This document shows, piece after piece, positions 11,190 to 21,616 of a stretch of DNA of 64,000 nt. The DNA is taken from positions 50,286,452 through 50,350,451 of the forward strand of contig NC_087065.1 of the NCBI RefSeq assembly GCF_963678635.1, read 5' to 3'. The position numbers and the translations under genes are program-made. How positions within the stretch are numbered: the first letter of the stretch is position 1; each line of letters opens with the position of its first letter. The notes under the pieces are model-generated. The model saw only the letters and a program-made list of their open reading frames with translations, was not told the DNA's origin and ran no database searches. Origin of the DNA: Symsagittifera roscoffensis. Taxonomy: Eukaryota > Xenacoelomorpha > Acoela > Convolutidae.

Positions 11190-11696
11190 TTACTCAAAGA
11201 TGGTCGTAGGGGTGCGGAAATTTCTGCGAGTCGTCAAAACTTTATGTAGAATTTGGATCAAGACCATGAAAGATTTTAACTGCGACAATGTGCAGGGTGG
11301 TTTTAACGATTCAATAAATTTCAATTTGCACACCGAGATTGATTTTTTTGAGGTGTTTATTTTATGCCCCAACCATTCGCATTCTCTTTGAGCAAATCTG
11401 CGTTTCGTAGGTTTCAACGCCATAATTTTTTTCCATTTTTTCTTGATTTTCTTAACTCTTCTGATATTATCTATTTCGGTTACTTTGATAACCACCAAAA
11501 AATTGTCAATGAACGCATGCGCCTGCAGGAATTCGGAGACAATGCAGTCCATGGCTCGCTGGAACACTGCCGACATTGTTGTCAGCCCGTAGAACCCCGT
11601 TTTAAAGCGGTATAAACCTGTTGATTTCCCGCCTAATAGTGAAAAATTACACTGTACACTTATTTCTTCGTTTGGCAGGTAGTTGACTGTATGCAT
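11190..11696 (-). pseudogene. Reverse transcriptase fragment (palm/thumb) of the decayed Gypsy element
   Basis: A 168-codon frame without stops covers the RT palm. It contains STGLYRFKTGFYGLTTM followed by a FQRAMD segment, then FIDNFLV at the place of the catalytic Y/F-x-DD box. The second Asp of that box has become Asn, which should abolish polymerisation. Downstream, the EWLGHKI phrase and a LSQLKSF phrase are typical for the thumb and connection. It belongs to the same decayed element as the gag piece at 12,918-13,607. Ty3/Gypsy assignment is safe. Confidence 0.85.
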
Positions 11697-11873
11697 ATTT
11701 TAAATCCGTAGTCGAACAAAAATTTCCCTTCCTTTTTTTTCTCGCTGTTCGTTTGTCCGACTATCTCCATTAATTCTTCTATATTTGTCATTTGGTGTTT
11801 CTTTTTAAGCACTTGTTTATTAGTTCTCTCGATTCAAGCGCTATTTTCACTGATCCAATCTTTTTCACTGTTC

Positions 11874-12272
11874 TTACAATTGACAATCAAAGAGTTGACC
11901 TGAACAACCTTCTAGTTTTTCGATATGGCCCTGCTTTAGTAGTTTGCTAATTTCGTTATCCTCTAAATCTTGCAACTTTATTAAACTCGTCGGCCTTTTT
12001 GTTTTTATTGGGGTCACTTTTTTGAAAAACTTTGCCTGCATTAATAGTTCCCGGCGAAGTAGACTTAAAGTTCGCTTGCTGAAATATTCTTGCCCAGAGT
12101 CCAGTGCAGCGTTTGTACGGACTCCCTCTGTGGCTCGTCGTTGATAAGCAAGACAGGAGCCTCCGATGTGTGCTGGATGAATTGCAGCCCGACGTGTGCT
12201 ATCTATTCTCGCCCGATGATGAACGACCAATTTCTTCCGATGATCTTTTTCTTGCATCAGCTTTTCACCCAT
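11874..12272 (-). pseudogene. Protease-RT linker fragment of the decayed Gypsy element
   Basis: The C-terminal half reads KFFKKVTPIKTKRPTSL, then an EISKLLKQGHIEKLEGC segment. This is the usual entry to a Gypsy RT (a short basic stretch, then a helix before the '...I..S.SPW.S' loop). The N-terminal half has no recognisable protease motif. It is cut from the main RT piece by a frame break near 11,870-11,700. Confidence 0.6.
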
Positions 12273-12917
12273 TGGATTCCAGAATCACCTTTAGTGTCTC
12301 ACATGACTATAATGAATTGTTCCTGTAGTTCTTAAATGCGTTTGAGAGTGCATCTTCAAGTTCGATGCTCCGAGGATTCGTTTTAATTCTCTGAAGGTGA
12401 AAATGGGTATTGGAGACCCACTGTCTACCCAGACCCGACTTGCTCTCCTTTTATGCGAATCGGCAACTGTGTCACGGCGATCTTTAGTTCAGTATTTCTT
12501 TATGGCGAACAACCATCACCATATAATCTCCGAGCTATTGGAGTCCCATGAGCGCGCCACCGGTTCAATCGGATTTATCCACCCAAGAGAGCTTTCGTGC
12601 TGGGACGCAAGATCATCTGTGTCCCATGGATCACCAAGTCTTTGCCTATTGTGCTCCTGTATCTTTCACGTCCTCGCTGGTTACCGCACCTCCCCCTACA
12701 GGCACTTTTGTAGAGCCCTACTTGACGACAAAAACTACAGGTTACCCCCTTTGCTGGTCATCTTTCCTTATATTAGCGAGTGAAATTGGGTTGATCGCAG
12801 TTTTAGCATCTGTCGCTAGTTATAAACCCCCCTCGGTTCGCTTATTATGTGTCGCTGCCCCGCGGAAGATTGTTCCAGTATTCCCCTCTTTTTACTCCGA
12901 GTTTTTTGGTTTTGATA

Positions 12918-13607
12918 TCAAGGGCTACCTCGGCTGGTCCTAGTGAGCTTGTGGTTCCCCATTGAATGTCGACATGTACGCTTTTGCGTAATGAACGCCA
13001 TGTTCATAGGATAAGGCGACTTTTTGAACCACCTCCGGTGTGGTGTCATGGTAGATCGACAAAGCTCTTTTTGCACCTCGCAATTGTTCATGTACATGAT
13101 GAACATATACCTCAAGATTCGCCCTTCTAACGCCTGGCAGTTGCATCGAGTAGCAAGTCTGCTTAGAAGTGAGTGAAACTGCTGTAGGTTTTTATTACTT
13201 TGTTGTTTCCGAGCAAGGTGTTGGAACGTTTCGTACATTTCATTTCTCTCCTCCTCGAACTCCGACTCGATCACGTGCAAAATCCTTGAGTAACCAGACG
13301 TTGTCTGATTCAAATGCGGCCACCTCCTAAGGAGCTCGTCCTGTATCTTCTCTCCTTGACACAGGTTTGGGATTGATAGCAACGTTTGCTCGCTTTCTAG
13401 TCGGTTTTTCCTGTCCACATCTGCCCGTAGGGCGCTGATTTGAGCTGTCGTAAGCGCTGCGTCGAAATGAAAAGAAAATTGAGTTTCAGCGAATGTTTTG
13501 CTACCATTCCCCACTGGAATCTTTTGAACCAGAAAACCCATAGCAACTGTGGTTCGTTGCAGTTCGGAGGCCAGAACCCAGTGATGCCAAATAGATTTTC
13601 CCCCCAC
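12918..13607 (-). pseudogene. gag-like fragment of the decayed Gypsy element
   Basis: A 229-codon frame. Residues about 110-170 contain ERNEMYETFQHLARKQQSNK and a QFHSLLSRLATRCNC segment, a typical capsid region of Ty3/Gypsy Gag (F...KQ...E....F...L..LA..C.F). After about 13,150 the reading continues more plausibly in another frame (13,146-12,940: ...EVVQKVALSYEHGV...), so a frameshift lies there. No zinc knuckle is visible. Confidence 0.7.
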
Positions 13608-13825
13608 ATGGTACTGCTGACTGCGCTTTGTTGAAAACGTTGATTTTCAATGCAGTAAGTTTGGCCAATAACCAAATTACTCCTTAAAAAATTATCGAGA
13701 GAGGGATTTCAGAGGTCAACCGAAGGTGACCGACAGCGCCAAAGGCCGGTACCTGCCAGAATCAAGTTATGACAGATGATGACAAATTATGCCAGAATCA
13801 AATTATGGCCAAGGATGACAGATGA

Positions 13826-13900
13826 TTGATGGCTAGAGATTGAGAACTTACATGAACTAATTTAGCATCATGGGACACTATGGACGCACTCTGTTTGGTT
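13826..13900. repeat. Partner of the 8340-8420 repeat
   Basis: GATGGCTAGAGATTGAGAA followed by ACATGAACTAATTTAGCA matches 8340-8420. Just upstream (13,750-13,830) the phrases CCAGAATCAA-TTATG and GATGACA recur two to three times, a small local duplication. Confidence 0.6.
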
Positions 13901-14006
13901 AAATTCTTCGTTTAACTTGGAGAACTTATGGGGGACGCGTAACGACGAGAAATGATCCTACGGAACTTAGTCATCATCGAGGATCAACTCCAAGCATTCG
14001 AAGAAG

Positions 14007-14078
14007 ATTATTACGGAGAAATCGCTTAGTAGGTGAGCTACATGTAGCTGACCTACTAATCGATTTCTCCGTAATATT
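14007..14078. repeat. 72-bp near-perfect palindrome
   Basis: The arms (about 36 bp each) meet at ACATGT near 14,042. The left arm contains TTACGGAGAAATCG and the right arm its complement CGATTTCTCCGTAA. Only a few mismatches are visible, so it can form a long cruciform or hairpin. No coding function is seen. Confidence 0.8.
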
Positions 14079-14672
14079 ATCTACTCAGAAGGATCGAGGC
14101 ACCTTTGCACAAATATGTTGGTAGAGACTTACAAAAGGACGGAGATCAAAGACAGCAGAGATAAAGAACCCACAATTTTCCCGCTCAAAAATGAAGACAG
14201 AATTCTATGGCATACTCTGAAGGAGAAGAATCGAAACTTACAGAAAAAAAAGTTCGGTGACAGCGAACAGTTTGTCACCGTTAGCATAAAAAATGCAGTT
14301 TTTAAAATATATTTTATTGGTCCATCTAGACAATTTTTCAATTTACCAGCTACCACTTAAAATCATTTTTCTTCGGAAACAATTCCATCTGTAAAAAAAA
14401 TTGTAGCAATTACTTGTAGCTTAAAAAGTGATGGTCAAAACAAAACTAATCAGCGCTACTTAATTGTTTTCCTGCGCGAGGTTAAGCCACTCTTCTATAA
14501 AGCAAGGACAACAAAAACACCGACACGGTCATTTGATTTAAAATTTTACAAAATTGCGGACTTCGTCATAAAAGCCAATTCTTAACCCAGAACGTTTAGG
14601 AAAAAGAAAAATCTCTAAAACCGCCGCTATCCTTCGATAATGACGCATTAGTTTCTATTATTTATTACAAAT
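14079..14672. other. Intergenic stretch before the satellite
   Basis: No gene recognised. An 81-codon plus-strand frame (14,115-14,360) and an overlapping minus-strand frame show no motif. The satellite starts abruptly at about 14,673. Confidence 0.5.
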
Positions 14673-17600
14673 AATTATGTTCTTGCGTAATTTGAAATAT
14701 AATTTTCAGGCTGAAACTGTATGTTGAACAAAATTTAACCATGATACTTTGGCTCTTTTATTTCTAATTATGTTCTTGCGTAATTTGAAATTTAATTTTC
14801 AGGCTGAAACTGTATGTTGAACAAAATTAAACCATGATATTTTGGCTCTTTTAACTCTAATTATGTTCTTGCGTAATTTGAAATATAATTTTCAGGCTGA
14901 AACTTAATGTTGAACAAAATTTAACTATGATATGTTGGCTCTTTTAACTCTAATTATGTTCTTGCGTAACTTGAGATATAATTTTCAAGCTGAAACTGTA
15001 TGTTGAACAAAATTAAACCATGATATTTTGGCTCTTTTAACTCTAATTATGTTCTTGCGTAATTTGAAATATGATTTTCAGGCTGAAACTGTATGTTGAA
15101 CAAAATTCAACCTTGATATTTTGGCTCTTTTAACTCTAATTATGTTCTTGCGTAATTTGAAATATAATTTTCAGGCTGAAACTGTATGTTGAACAAAATT
15201 TAACCATGATATTTTGGCTCTTTCAACTCTAATTATGTTCTTGCGTAATTTGAAATATAATTTTCAGGCTGAAACTGTATGTTGAACAAAATTAAACTAT
15301 GATATTTTGACTCTTTTAACTCTAATTATGTTCTTGCGTAATTTGAAATATAATTTTCAGGCTGAAACTGTATGTTGAACAAAATTAAACCATGATATTT
15401 TGGCTCTTTTAACTCCAATTATGTTCTTGCGTAATTTGAAATATTATTTTCAGGCTGAAACTGTATGTTGAACAAAATTAAACCATGATATTTTGGCTCT
15501 TTTAACTCTAATTATGTTCTTGCGTAATTTGAAATATAATTTTCAGGCTGAAACTGTATGTTGAACAAAATTTAACCATGATATTTTGGCTCTTTTAACT
15601 CTAATTATGTTCTTGCGTAATTTAAAATATAATTTTCAGGCTGAAACTGTATGTTGAACAAAATTTAACTATGATATTTTGGCTCTTTTAACTCTAATTA
15701 TGTTCTTGCGTAATTTGAAATATGATTTTCAGGCTGAAACTGTATGTTGAACAAAATTCAACCTTGATATTTTGGCTCTTTTAACTCTAATTATGTTCTT
15801 GCGTAATTTGAAATATAATTTTCAGGCTGAAACTGTATGTTGAACAAAATTTAACCATGATATTTTGGCTCTTTCAACTCTAATTATGTTCTTGCGTAAT
15901 TTGAAATATAATTTTCAGGCTGAAACTGTATGTTGAACAAAATTAAACTATGATATTTTGACTCTTTTAACTCTAATTATGTTCTTGCGTAATTTGAAAT
16001 ATAATTTTCAGGCTGAAACTGTATGTTGAACAAAATTAAACCATGATATTTTGGCTCTTTTAACTCCAATTATGTTCTTGCGTAATTTGAAATATTATTT
16101 TCAGGCTGAAACTGTATGTTGAACAAAATTAAACCATGATATTTTGGCTCTTTTAACTCTAATTATGTTCTTGCGTAATTTGAAATATAATTTTCAGGCT
16201 GAAACTGTATGTTGAACAAAATTTAACCATGATATTTTGGCTCTTTTAACTCTAATTATGTTCTTGCGTAATTTGAAATATAATTTTCAGGCTGAAACTG
16301 TATGTTGAACAAAATTTAACTATGATATTTTGGCTCTTTTAACTCTAATTATGTTCTTGCGTAATTTGAAATATAATTTTCAGGCTGAAACTGTATGTTG
16401 AACAAAATTAAACCATGATATTTTGACTCTTTTAACTCTAATTATGTTCTTGCGTAATTTGAAATATAATTTTCAGGCTGAAACTGTATGTTGAACAAAA
16501 TTAAACTATGATATTTTGGCTCTTTTAACTCTAATTATGTTCTTGCGTAATTTGAAATATAAATTTCAGGCTGAAACTGTATGTTGAACAAAATTTAACC
16601 ATGATATTTTGGCAATTTAACTCTAATTATGTTCTTGCGTAATTTGAAATATAATTTTCAGGCTGAAATTGTATGTTGAACAAAATTAAACCATGATATT
16701 TTGGCTCTTTTAACTCTAATTATGTTCTTGCGTAATTTGAAATATAATTTTCAGGCTGAAACTGTATGATGAACAAAATTTAACCATGATATTTTGGCTC
16801 TTTTAACTCTAATTATGTTCTTGCGTAATTTGAAATATAATTTTCAGGCTGAAACTGTATGTTGAACAAAATTAAACCATGATATTTTGACTCTTTTAAC
16901 TCTAACTATGTTCTTGCGTATTTTGAAATATAATTTTCAGGCTGAAACTGTATGTTGAACAAAATTAAACCATGATATTTTGGCTCTTTTAACTCTAATT
17001 ATGTTTTTGCGTAATTTGAAATTTAATTTTCAGGCTGAAACTGTATGTTGAACAAAATTAAACCATGATATTTTGGCTCTTTTAACTCTAATTATGTTCT
17101 TGCGTAATTTGAAATATAATTTTTAGGCTGAAACTGTATGTTGAACAAAATTTAACCATGATATTTTGGCTCTTTTAACTCTAATTATGTTCTTGCGTAA
17201 TTTGAAATATAATTTTCAGGCTGAAACTTTATGTTGAACAAAATTAAACTATGATATTTTGGCTCTTTTAACTCTAATTATGTTCTTGCGTAATTTGAAA
17301 TATAATTTTCAGGTTGAAACTGTATGTTGAACAAAATTTAATCATGATATTTTGGCTCTTTTAACTCTAATTATGTTCTTGCGTAATTTGAAATATAATT
17401 TTCAGGCTGAAACTGTATGTTGAACAAAATTAAACCATAATATTTTGGCTCTTTTAACTCTAATTATGTTCTTGCGTAACTTGAAATATAATTTTCAGGC
17501 TGAAACTGTATGTTGAACAAAATTTAACCATGATATTTTGCCTCTTTTAACTCTAATTATGTTCTTGCGTAATTTGAAATATAATTTTTAGGCTGAAACT

Positions 17601-19485
17601 GTATGTTGAACAAAATTAAACCATGATATTTTGGCTCTTTTAACTCTAATTATGTTCTTGCGTAATTTGAAATATAATTTTCAGGCTGAAACTGTATGTT
17701 GAACAAAATTAAACCATGATATTTTGGCTCTTTTAACTCTAATTATGTTCTTGCGTAATTTGAAATATAATTTTCAGGCTGAAATTGTATGTTGAACTAA
17801 ATTTAATCATGATATTTTGGCTCTCTTAACTCTAATTATGATCTTGCGTAATTTGAAATCTAATTTTCAGGCTGAAACTGTATGTTGAACAAAGTTAAAC
17901 CATAATATTTTGGCTCTTTTAACTCTAATTATGTTCTTGCGTAACTTGAAATATAATTTTCAGGCTGAAACTGTATGTTGAACAAAAATTAACCATGATA
18001 TTTTGCCTCTTTTAACTCTAATTATGTTCTTGCGTAATTTGAAATATAATTTGCAGGCTGAAACTGTATGTTGAACAAAATTAAAAAATGATATTTTGGC
18101 TCTTTTAACTCTAATTATGTTCTTGCGTAAATTGAAATATAATTTTCAGGCTGAAACTATATGTTGAACAAAATTTATCCATGATATTTTGGCCCTTTTA
18201 ACTCCAATTATGTTCTTGCGTAATTTGAAATATAATTTTTTCAGGCTGAAACTGTATATTTTCATACTTTTCATGATATTTTGGCTCTCTTAACTCTAAT
18301 TATGATCTTGCGTAATTTTCATACTTTCATACTTTTCATGATATTTTGGCTCTCTTAACTCTAATTATGATCTTGCGTAATTTGAAATCTAATTTTCAGG
18401 CTGAAACTGTATGTTGAACAAAATTAAACCATAATATTTTGGCTCTTTTAACTCTAATTATGTTCTTGCGTAACTTGAAATATAATTTTCAGGCTGAAAC
18501 TGTATGTTGAACAAAATTTAACCATGATATTTTGCCTCTTTTAACTCTAATTATGTTCTTGCGTAATTTGAAATATAATTTGCAGGCTGAAACTGTATGT
18601 TGAACAAAATTAAACCATGATATTTTGGCTCTTTTAACTCTAATTATGTTCTTGCGTAAATTGAAATATAATTTTCAGGCTGAAACTATATGTTGAACAA
18701 AATTTATCCATGATATTTTGGCCCTTTTAACTCTAATTATGTTCTTGCGTAATTTGAAATATAATTTGCAGGCTGAAACTGTATGTTGAACAAAATTAAA
18801 CCATGATATTTTGCCTCTTTTAACTCTAATTATGTTCTTGCGTAAATTGAAATATAATTTTCAGGCTGAAACTATATGTTGAACAAAATTTATCCATGAT
18901 ATTTTGGCCCTTTTAACTCTAATTATGTTCTTGCGTAATTTGAAATATAATTTGCAGGCTGAAACTGTATGTTGAACAAAATTTAACAATGATATTTTGG
19001 CTCTTTTAACTCTAATTATGTTCTTGCGTAAATTGAAATATAATTTTCAGGCTGAAACTGTATGTTGAACAAAATTTAACCATGATATTTTGGCTCTTTT
19101 AACTCTAATTATGTTCTTGCGTAATTTGAAATATAATTTTCAGGCTGAAACTGTATGTTGAATAAAATTTATCCATGATATTTTGGCCCTTTTAACTCCA
19201 ATTATGTTCTTGCGTAATTTGAAATATAATTTTCAGGCTGAAACTGTATGTTGAACAAAATTTAACAATGATATTTTGGCTCTTTTAACTCTAATTATGT
19301 TCTTGCGTAATTTGAAATATAATTTTCAGGCTGAAACTATATGTTGAACAAAATTTATCCATGATATTTTGGCCCTTTTAACTCCAATTATGTTCTTGCG
19401 TAATTTGAAATATAATTTTCAGGCTGAAACTGTATGTTGAACAAAATTTATCCATGATATTTTGGCTCTTTTAACTCCAGTTATG
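14673..19485. repeat. 93-bp satellite array, left part (about 52 monomers)
   Basis: Tandem monomers of 93 bp (measured at 14,673/14,766 and 15,328/15,421/15,514). Each contains TTATGTTCTTGCGTAATTTG, TTTTCAGGCTGAAACTGTAT and a GATATTTTGGCTCTTTTAAC block. Two monomer types differ at AAAATTTAACC versus AAAATTAAACC. A diagnostic variant recurs at 15,071 and 15,722 (651 bp, seven monomers), so a 7-mer block has been duplicated. At about 18,250-18,345 the monomers are shortened and a TTTTCATACTTTTCATG phrase appears twice, marking a small rearrangement. The array is cut at 19,485 by the retrotransposon. Confidence 0.97.
19482..19485. repeat. Target site duplication TATG, left
   Basis: TATG lies immediately before the 5' LTR and again immediately after the 3' LTR (38,396-38,399). 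Joining the flanks at one copy restores the satellite phrase TTATGTTCTTGCG, which confirms the insertion point. Confidence 0.9.
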
Positions 19486-19895
19486 TGGAACCTGATCTAA
19501 ACTATATTTTATGATTGGATAAATTAAATGTTTTACCAATGTAAAGTATTTAATATTAACCAATCATGATCCATCTAACTAACAACCCACTTATTTGTAA
19601 GTGCTGAAGTTACTTGTAACTTCAGCACCAGAGAGATTTGAATTTAACTTAGAAATTAGTTGGACTCTCCCGAGCACTTCAGCAGCCGCAATAAACCAGT
19701 ATACCCTAGATCTATTGAGCCTAGCAGAGACTAGTTAAACAACCTGAGACTAGATAGTATAAGAGTAAGATTAGGATCGGTATTAGACTAAGAAGTTGCA
19801 CGAATCTATCCGGCCGAAAATAAGATAGCGTGACGAGCAGACGGTGTACCCTATCCGAAATTACTCTATGAGTTATACACTCCAGTCCTAACTCA
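19486..19895 (+). repeat. 5' LTR (410 bp)
   Basis: Starts TGGAACCTGATC and ends CTAACTCA. It matches 37,986-38,395 base for base as far as I can check by eye. Contains a perfect 13-bp inverted repeat with a 2-base centre at 19,601-19,628, an AATAAA at 19,690 and a TATAAG at 19,758 that could serve as core promoter. Which of these signals is used is not determined. Confidence 0.95.
19601..19628. promoter_or_regulatory. 28-bp palindrome in the LTR
   Basis: GTGCTGAAGTTAC, then TT, then GTAACTTCAGCAC: two perfectly complementary 13-bp arms. The same element is at 38,101-38,128. It could be a dimeric protein-binding site or a short hairpin in the transcript. Function is inferred only from symmetry. 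Confidence 0.6.
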
Positions 19896-19897
19896 TC

Positions 19898-19921
19898 TGG
19901 TGCGACCAGTGAGGCTCGAAC
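19898..19921 (+). other. tRNA primer-binding site
   Basis: Two bases after the LTR the sequence begins TGGTGCGACCAGTGAGG and continues CTCGAAC. Its complement would be a tRNA 3' end: CCA, a 7-base acceptor strand, a CTCAC T-stem strand and the TTCGAGC T-loop. Complementarity therefore covers about 24 bases, through the T-loop, longer than the usual 8-18. The T-arm resembles eukaryotic elongator Met tRNA, but the acceptor stem does not let me name the tRNA. Confidence 0.85.
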
Positions 19922-21148
19922 AAGACCTTACTAGATTAGAATTAACCAAAAATAGATTAGAAATTAGACAAAAACATTTACAAAATGTTATACGACAATA
20001 ATTTAATTGAAATGTCTCTCCGACTCAATAGATCAGAGCCAATATTCCGAACCATAACAGAACTACCCGGAATTGGAAGAAGACCTCGAACCAAAGACGA
20101 CATACGACAAAGTAGAAACTTGCCGTATAGTTATATGATAGTTCGGCAAAAGCCAGAACAAACTTTTATATTTCGAATACTACTTGCAATGAATTTAGAT
20201 TTCCATTTGCAAACATAAAACCTTGAAGTTACTCTTCAAAATCATTTCAGGCGCTAAACAAAATTAATATTATACAATAACGATTGATAAAAAGATCTTA
20301 GATCGTTTTCCTAAAACTCTGCAGTATTATACAAAACATGTTTGAAAAATATTTATTGAAAAATAAAAATAAAAATTAGTAGCATGACAATAAATGGTTA
20401 GTAATCATAAATCATCCTGTTGTTCCAGCTTCATCATCTAAAACATAACAGCAATCATAAACCCACTAACATCATCAAAACACTAAATCTTTCCTTTACA
20501 CACATTTAAAATTTTATTAAAACTTAAATTCACTTAATTTTAAAACCAGATCATCAAGGCTTATCCTTGGATCTTAAATCATTTTCTACTTAATTAAATT
20601 TTAAATTTGATCATCAAGGCTTATCCTTGGATCAAACAGAACAACTTGGTTCTCCCCCACCCACTTAATTAGTGTCTAACGACCTCAAACGTCGATTCAC
20701 TACCCAACCCTTTCTAAAGACCCAAGACTAATAGAAATTTTTAAACAAAACTAATCATTCAAATTAGGATAAATAGTGAAGAACTTCGGTTATTCATCCT
20801 TCACTTGACCCCCCCTCTTACCAGACCCAGGATAAATCTTAGACTTAGTAAGTTTAAAATAGTATCTAACGAACTACTCGCGTTCTAATTATACCTGAAC
20901 CTTGTGGATCGATTTACTATTCTCCAACCCTTGAACACAATCACTACCCCTAAGTAAGATTAAGTAAGTTAACACCTTAGCTTATACTAGTCACGAGAAA
21001 GTAAAAATCATTCTTCGGAATCGATATACTTTTCTCTCCAACCCTGAACAAATAGACCCAGGTTAAGCTAACCAAAAAATCGTAAGAACTAACAGTTTAG
21101 GAAAATAGAAATCATTTAACAACCTTTGCATCCGTCATTCTAAACCTT
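19922..21148 (+). other. Leader (5' untranslated region) of the retrotransposon
   Basis: About 1.2 kb without a convincing gene. A 77-codon ATG frame (19,985-20,218) has no recognised motif. A 25-bp block containing CATCAAGGCTTATCCTTGG is repeated exactly 60 bp apart (20,549 and 20,609), and a related block is kept in the old copy (2080-2230), which suggests a function such as RNA packaging or dimerisation. Three looser repeats around a TCCAACCCTTGAAC-like phrase follow near 20,700, 20,925 and 21,045. Confidence 0.7.
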
Positions 21149-21616
21149 ATGTCATTTAAAAACCTAGGAAATAAACAAACAATCGTTTTACACAATTGTG
21201 AAATAAATAACAAAAAATACGACCTTGTAATCACACCTCATACACAAACAGTTGGATACATTCGCACAAAACGACAAACACTAAAGAGGAAAATAATAAC
21301 TAAACAAAGACAAATAACACGAAAAAGATTTTCAAAAAATCGAAACGCATTTTCAGAATCAGAAACCAACAGTTTAGACGAACTTTACAAACTAAAAGAA
21401 TCAATAGATAAAAATTGCCCACTTCACCATCAACTATATTTTTCTGACTCAGAAACAACTTCAAATTCATCAAAAAGAGGAAAAAGAAGAATAAAAAAGC
21501 AGTATAAACACAAACCAGTACATTTATACAATTGGAATCAACCAATTCGACACATTAATAATTACATATTAACAGTCATCGAACGAAAAAATGAGCTCAA
21601 CGCACACCCCAGGTGA
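21149..21616 (+). CDS. Basic 155-residue ORF upstream of gag, unknown function
   Basis: An ATG frame of 155 codons, rich in Lys and Arg (for example KRQTLKRKIITKQRQITRKR) followed by a Ser/Glu/Asp patch (SESETNSLDE) and a second basic cluster (KRGKRRIKKQYKHK). Such clusters could act as nuclear-localisation or RNA-binding signals. The stop overlaps the gag start by 26 bases, and gag lies in the +1 frame relative to it, so leaky scanning or a frameshift could link the two. The old copy at 1-3110 seems to have lost this part. I do not recognise a family. It could also be an N-terminal extension of Gag. Confidence 0.6.
   Translation: MSFKNLGNKQTIVLHNCEINNKKYDLVITPHTQTVGYIRTKRQTLKRKIITKQRQITRKRFSKNRNAFSESETNSLDELYKLKESIDKNCPLHHQLYFSDSETTSNSSKRGKRRIKKQYKHKPVHLYNWNQPIRHINNYILTVIERKNELNAHPR

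Larger units (their letters stand above)
9778..13700 (-). mobile_element. Second, unrelated decayed Ty3/Gypsy element
   Basis: The minus strand holds, from high to low coordinate, a gag-like frame (13,607-12,918), a protease-to-RT linker (12,272-11,874), an RT piece (11,696-11,190), an RNase H-region piece (11,164-10,958) and an integrase zinc-region piece (9972-9778). This is the normal Ty3/Gypsy order. GC content is visibly higher than in the 18.9-kb element, and the proteins differ from it, so it is another lineage. Frame breaks and stops throughout indicate an inactive copy. LTRs could not be defined. Confidence 0.8.

Noticed and set aside
12090-12943. Several plus-strand frames of 66-131 codons
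   Set aside because: They are antisense to the gag and linker pieces of the minus-strand Gypsy element and carry no motif of their own.
14115-14360. 81-codon plus-strand frame as a gene
   Set aside because: No motif, no splice or start context, and an equally long frame on the opposite strand.
19898-19921. Part of a tRNA gene
   Set aside because: Only the 3' end pattern is present, in antisense, exactly where a primer-binding site belongs; no D-arm or anticodon arm is found.
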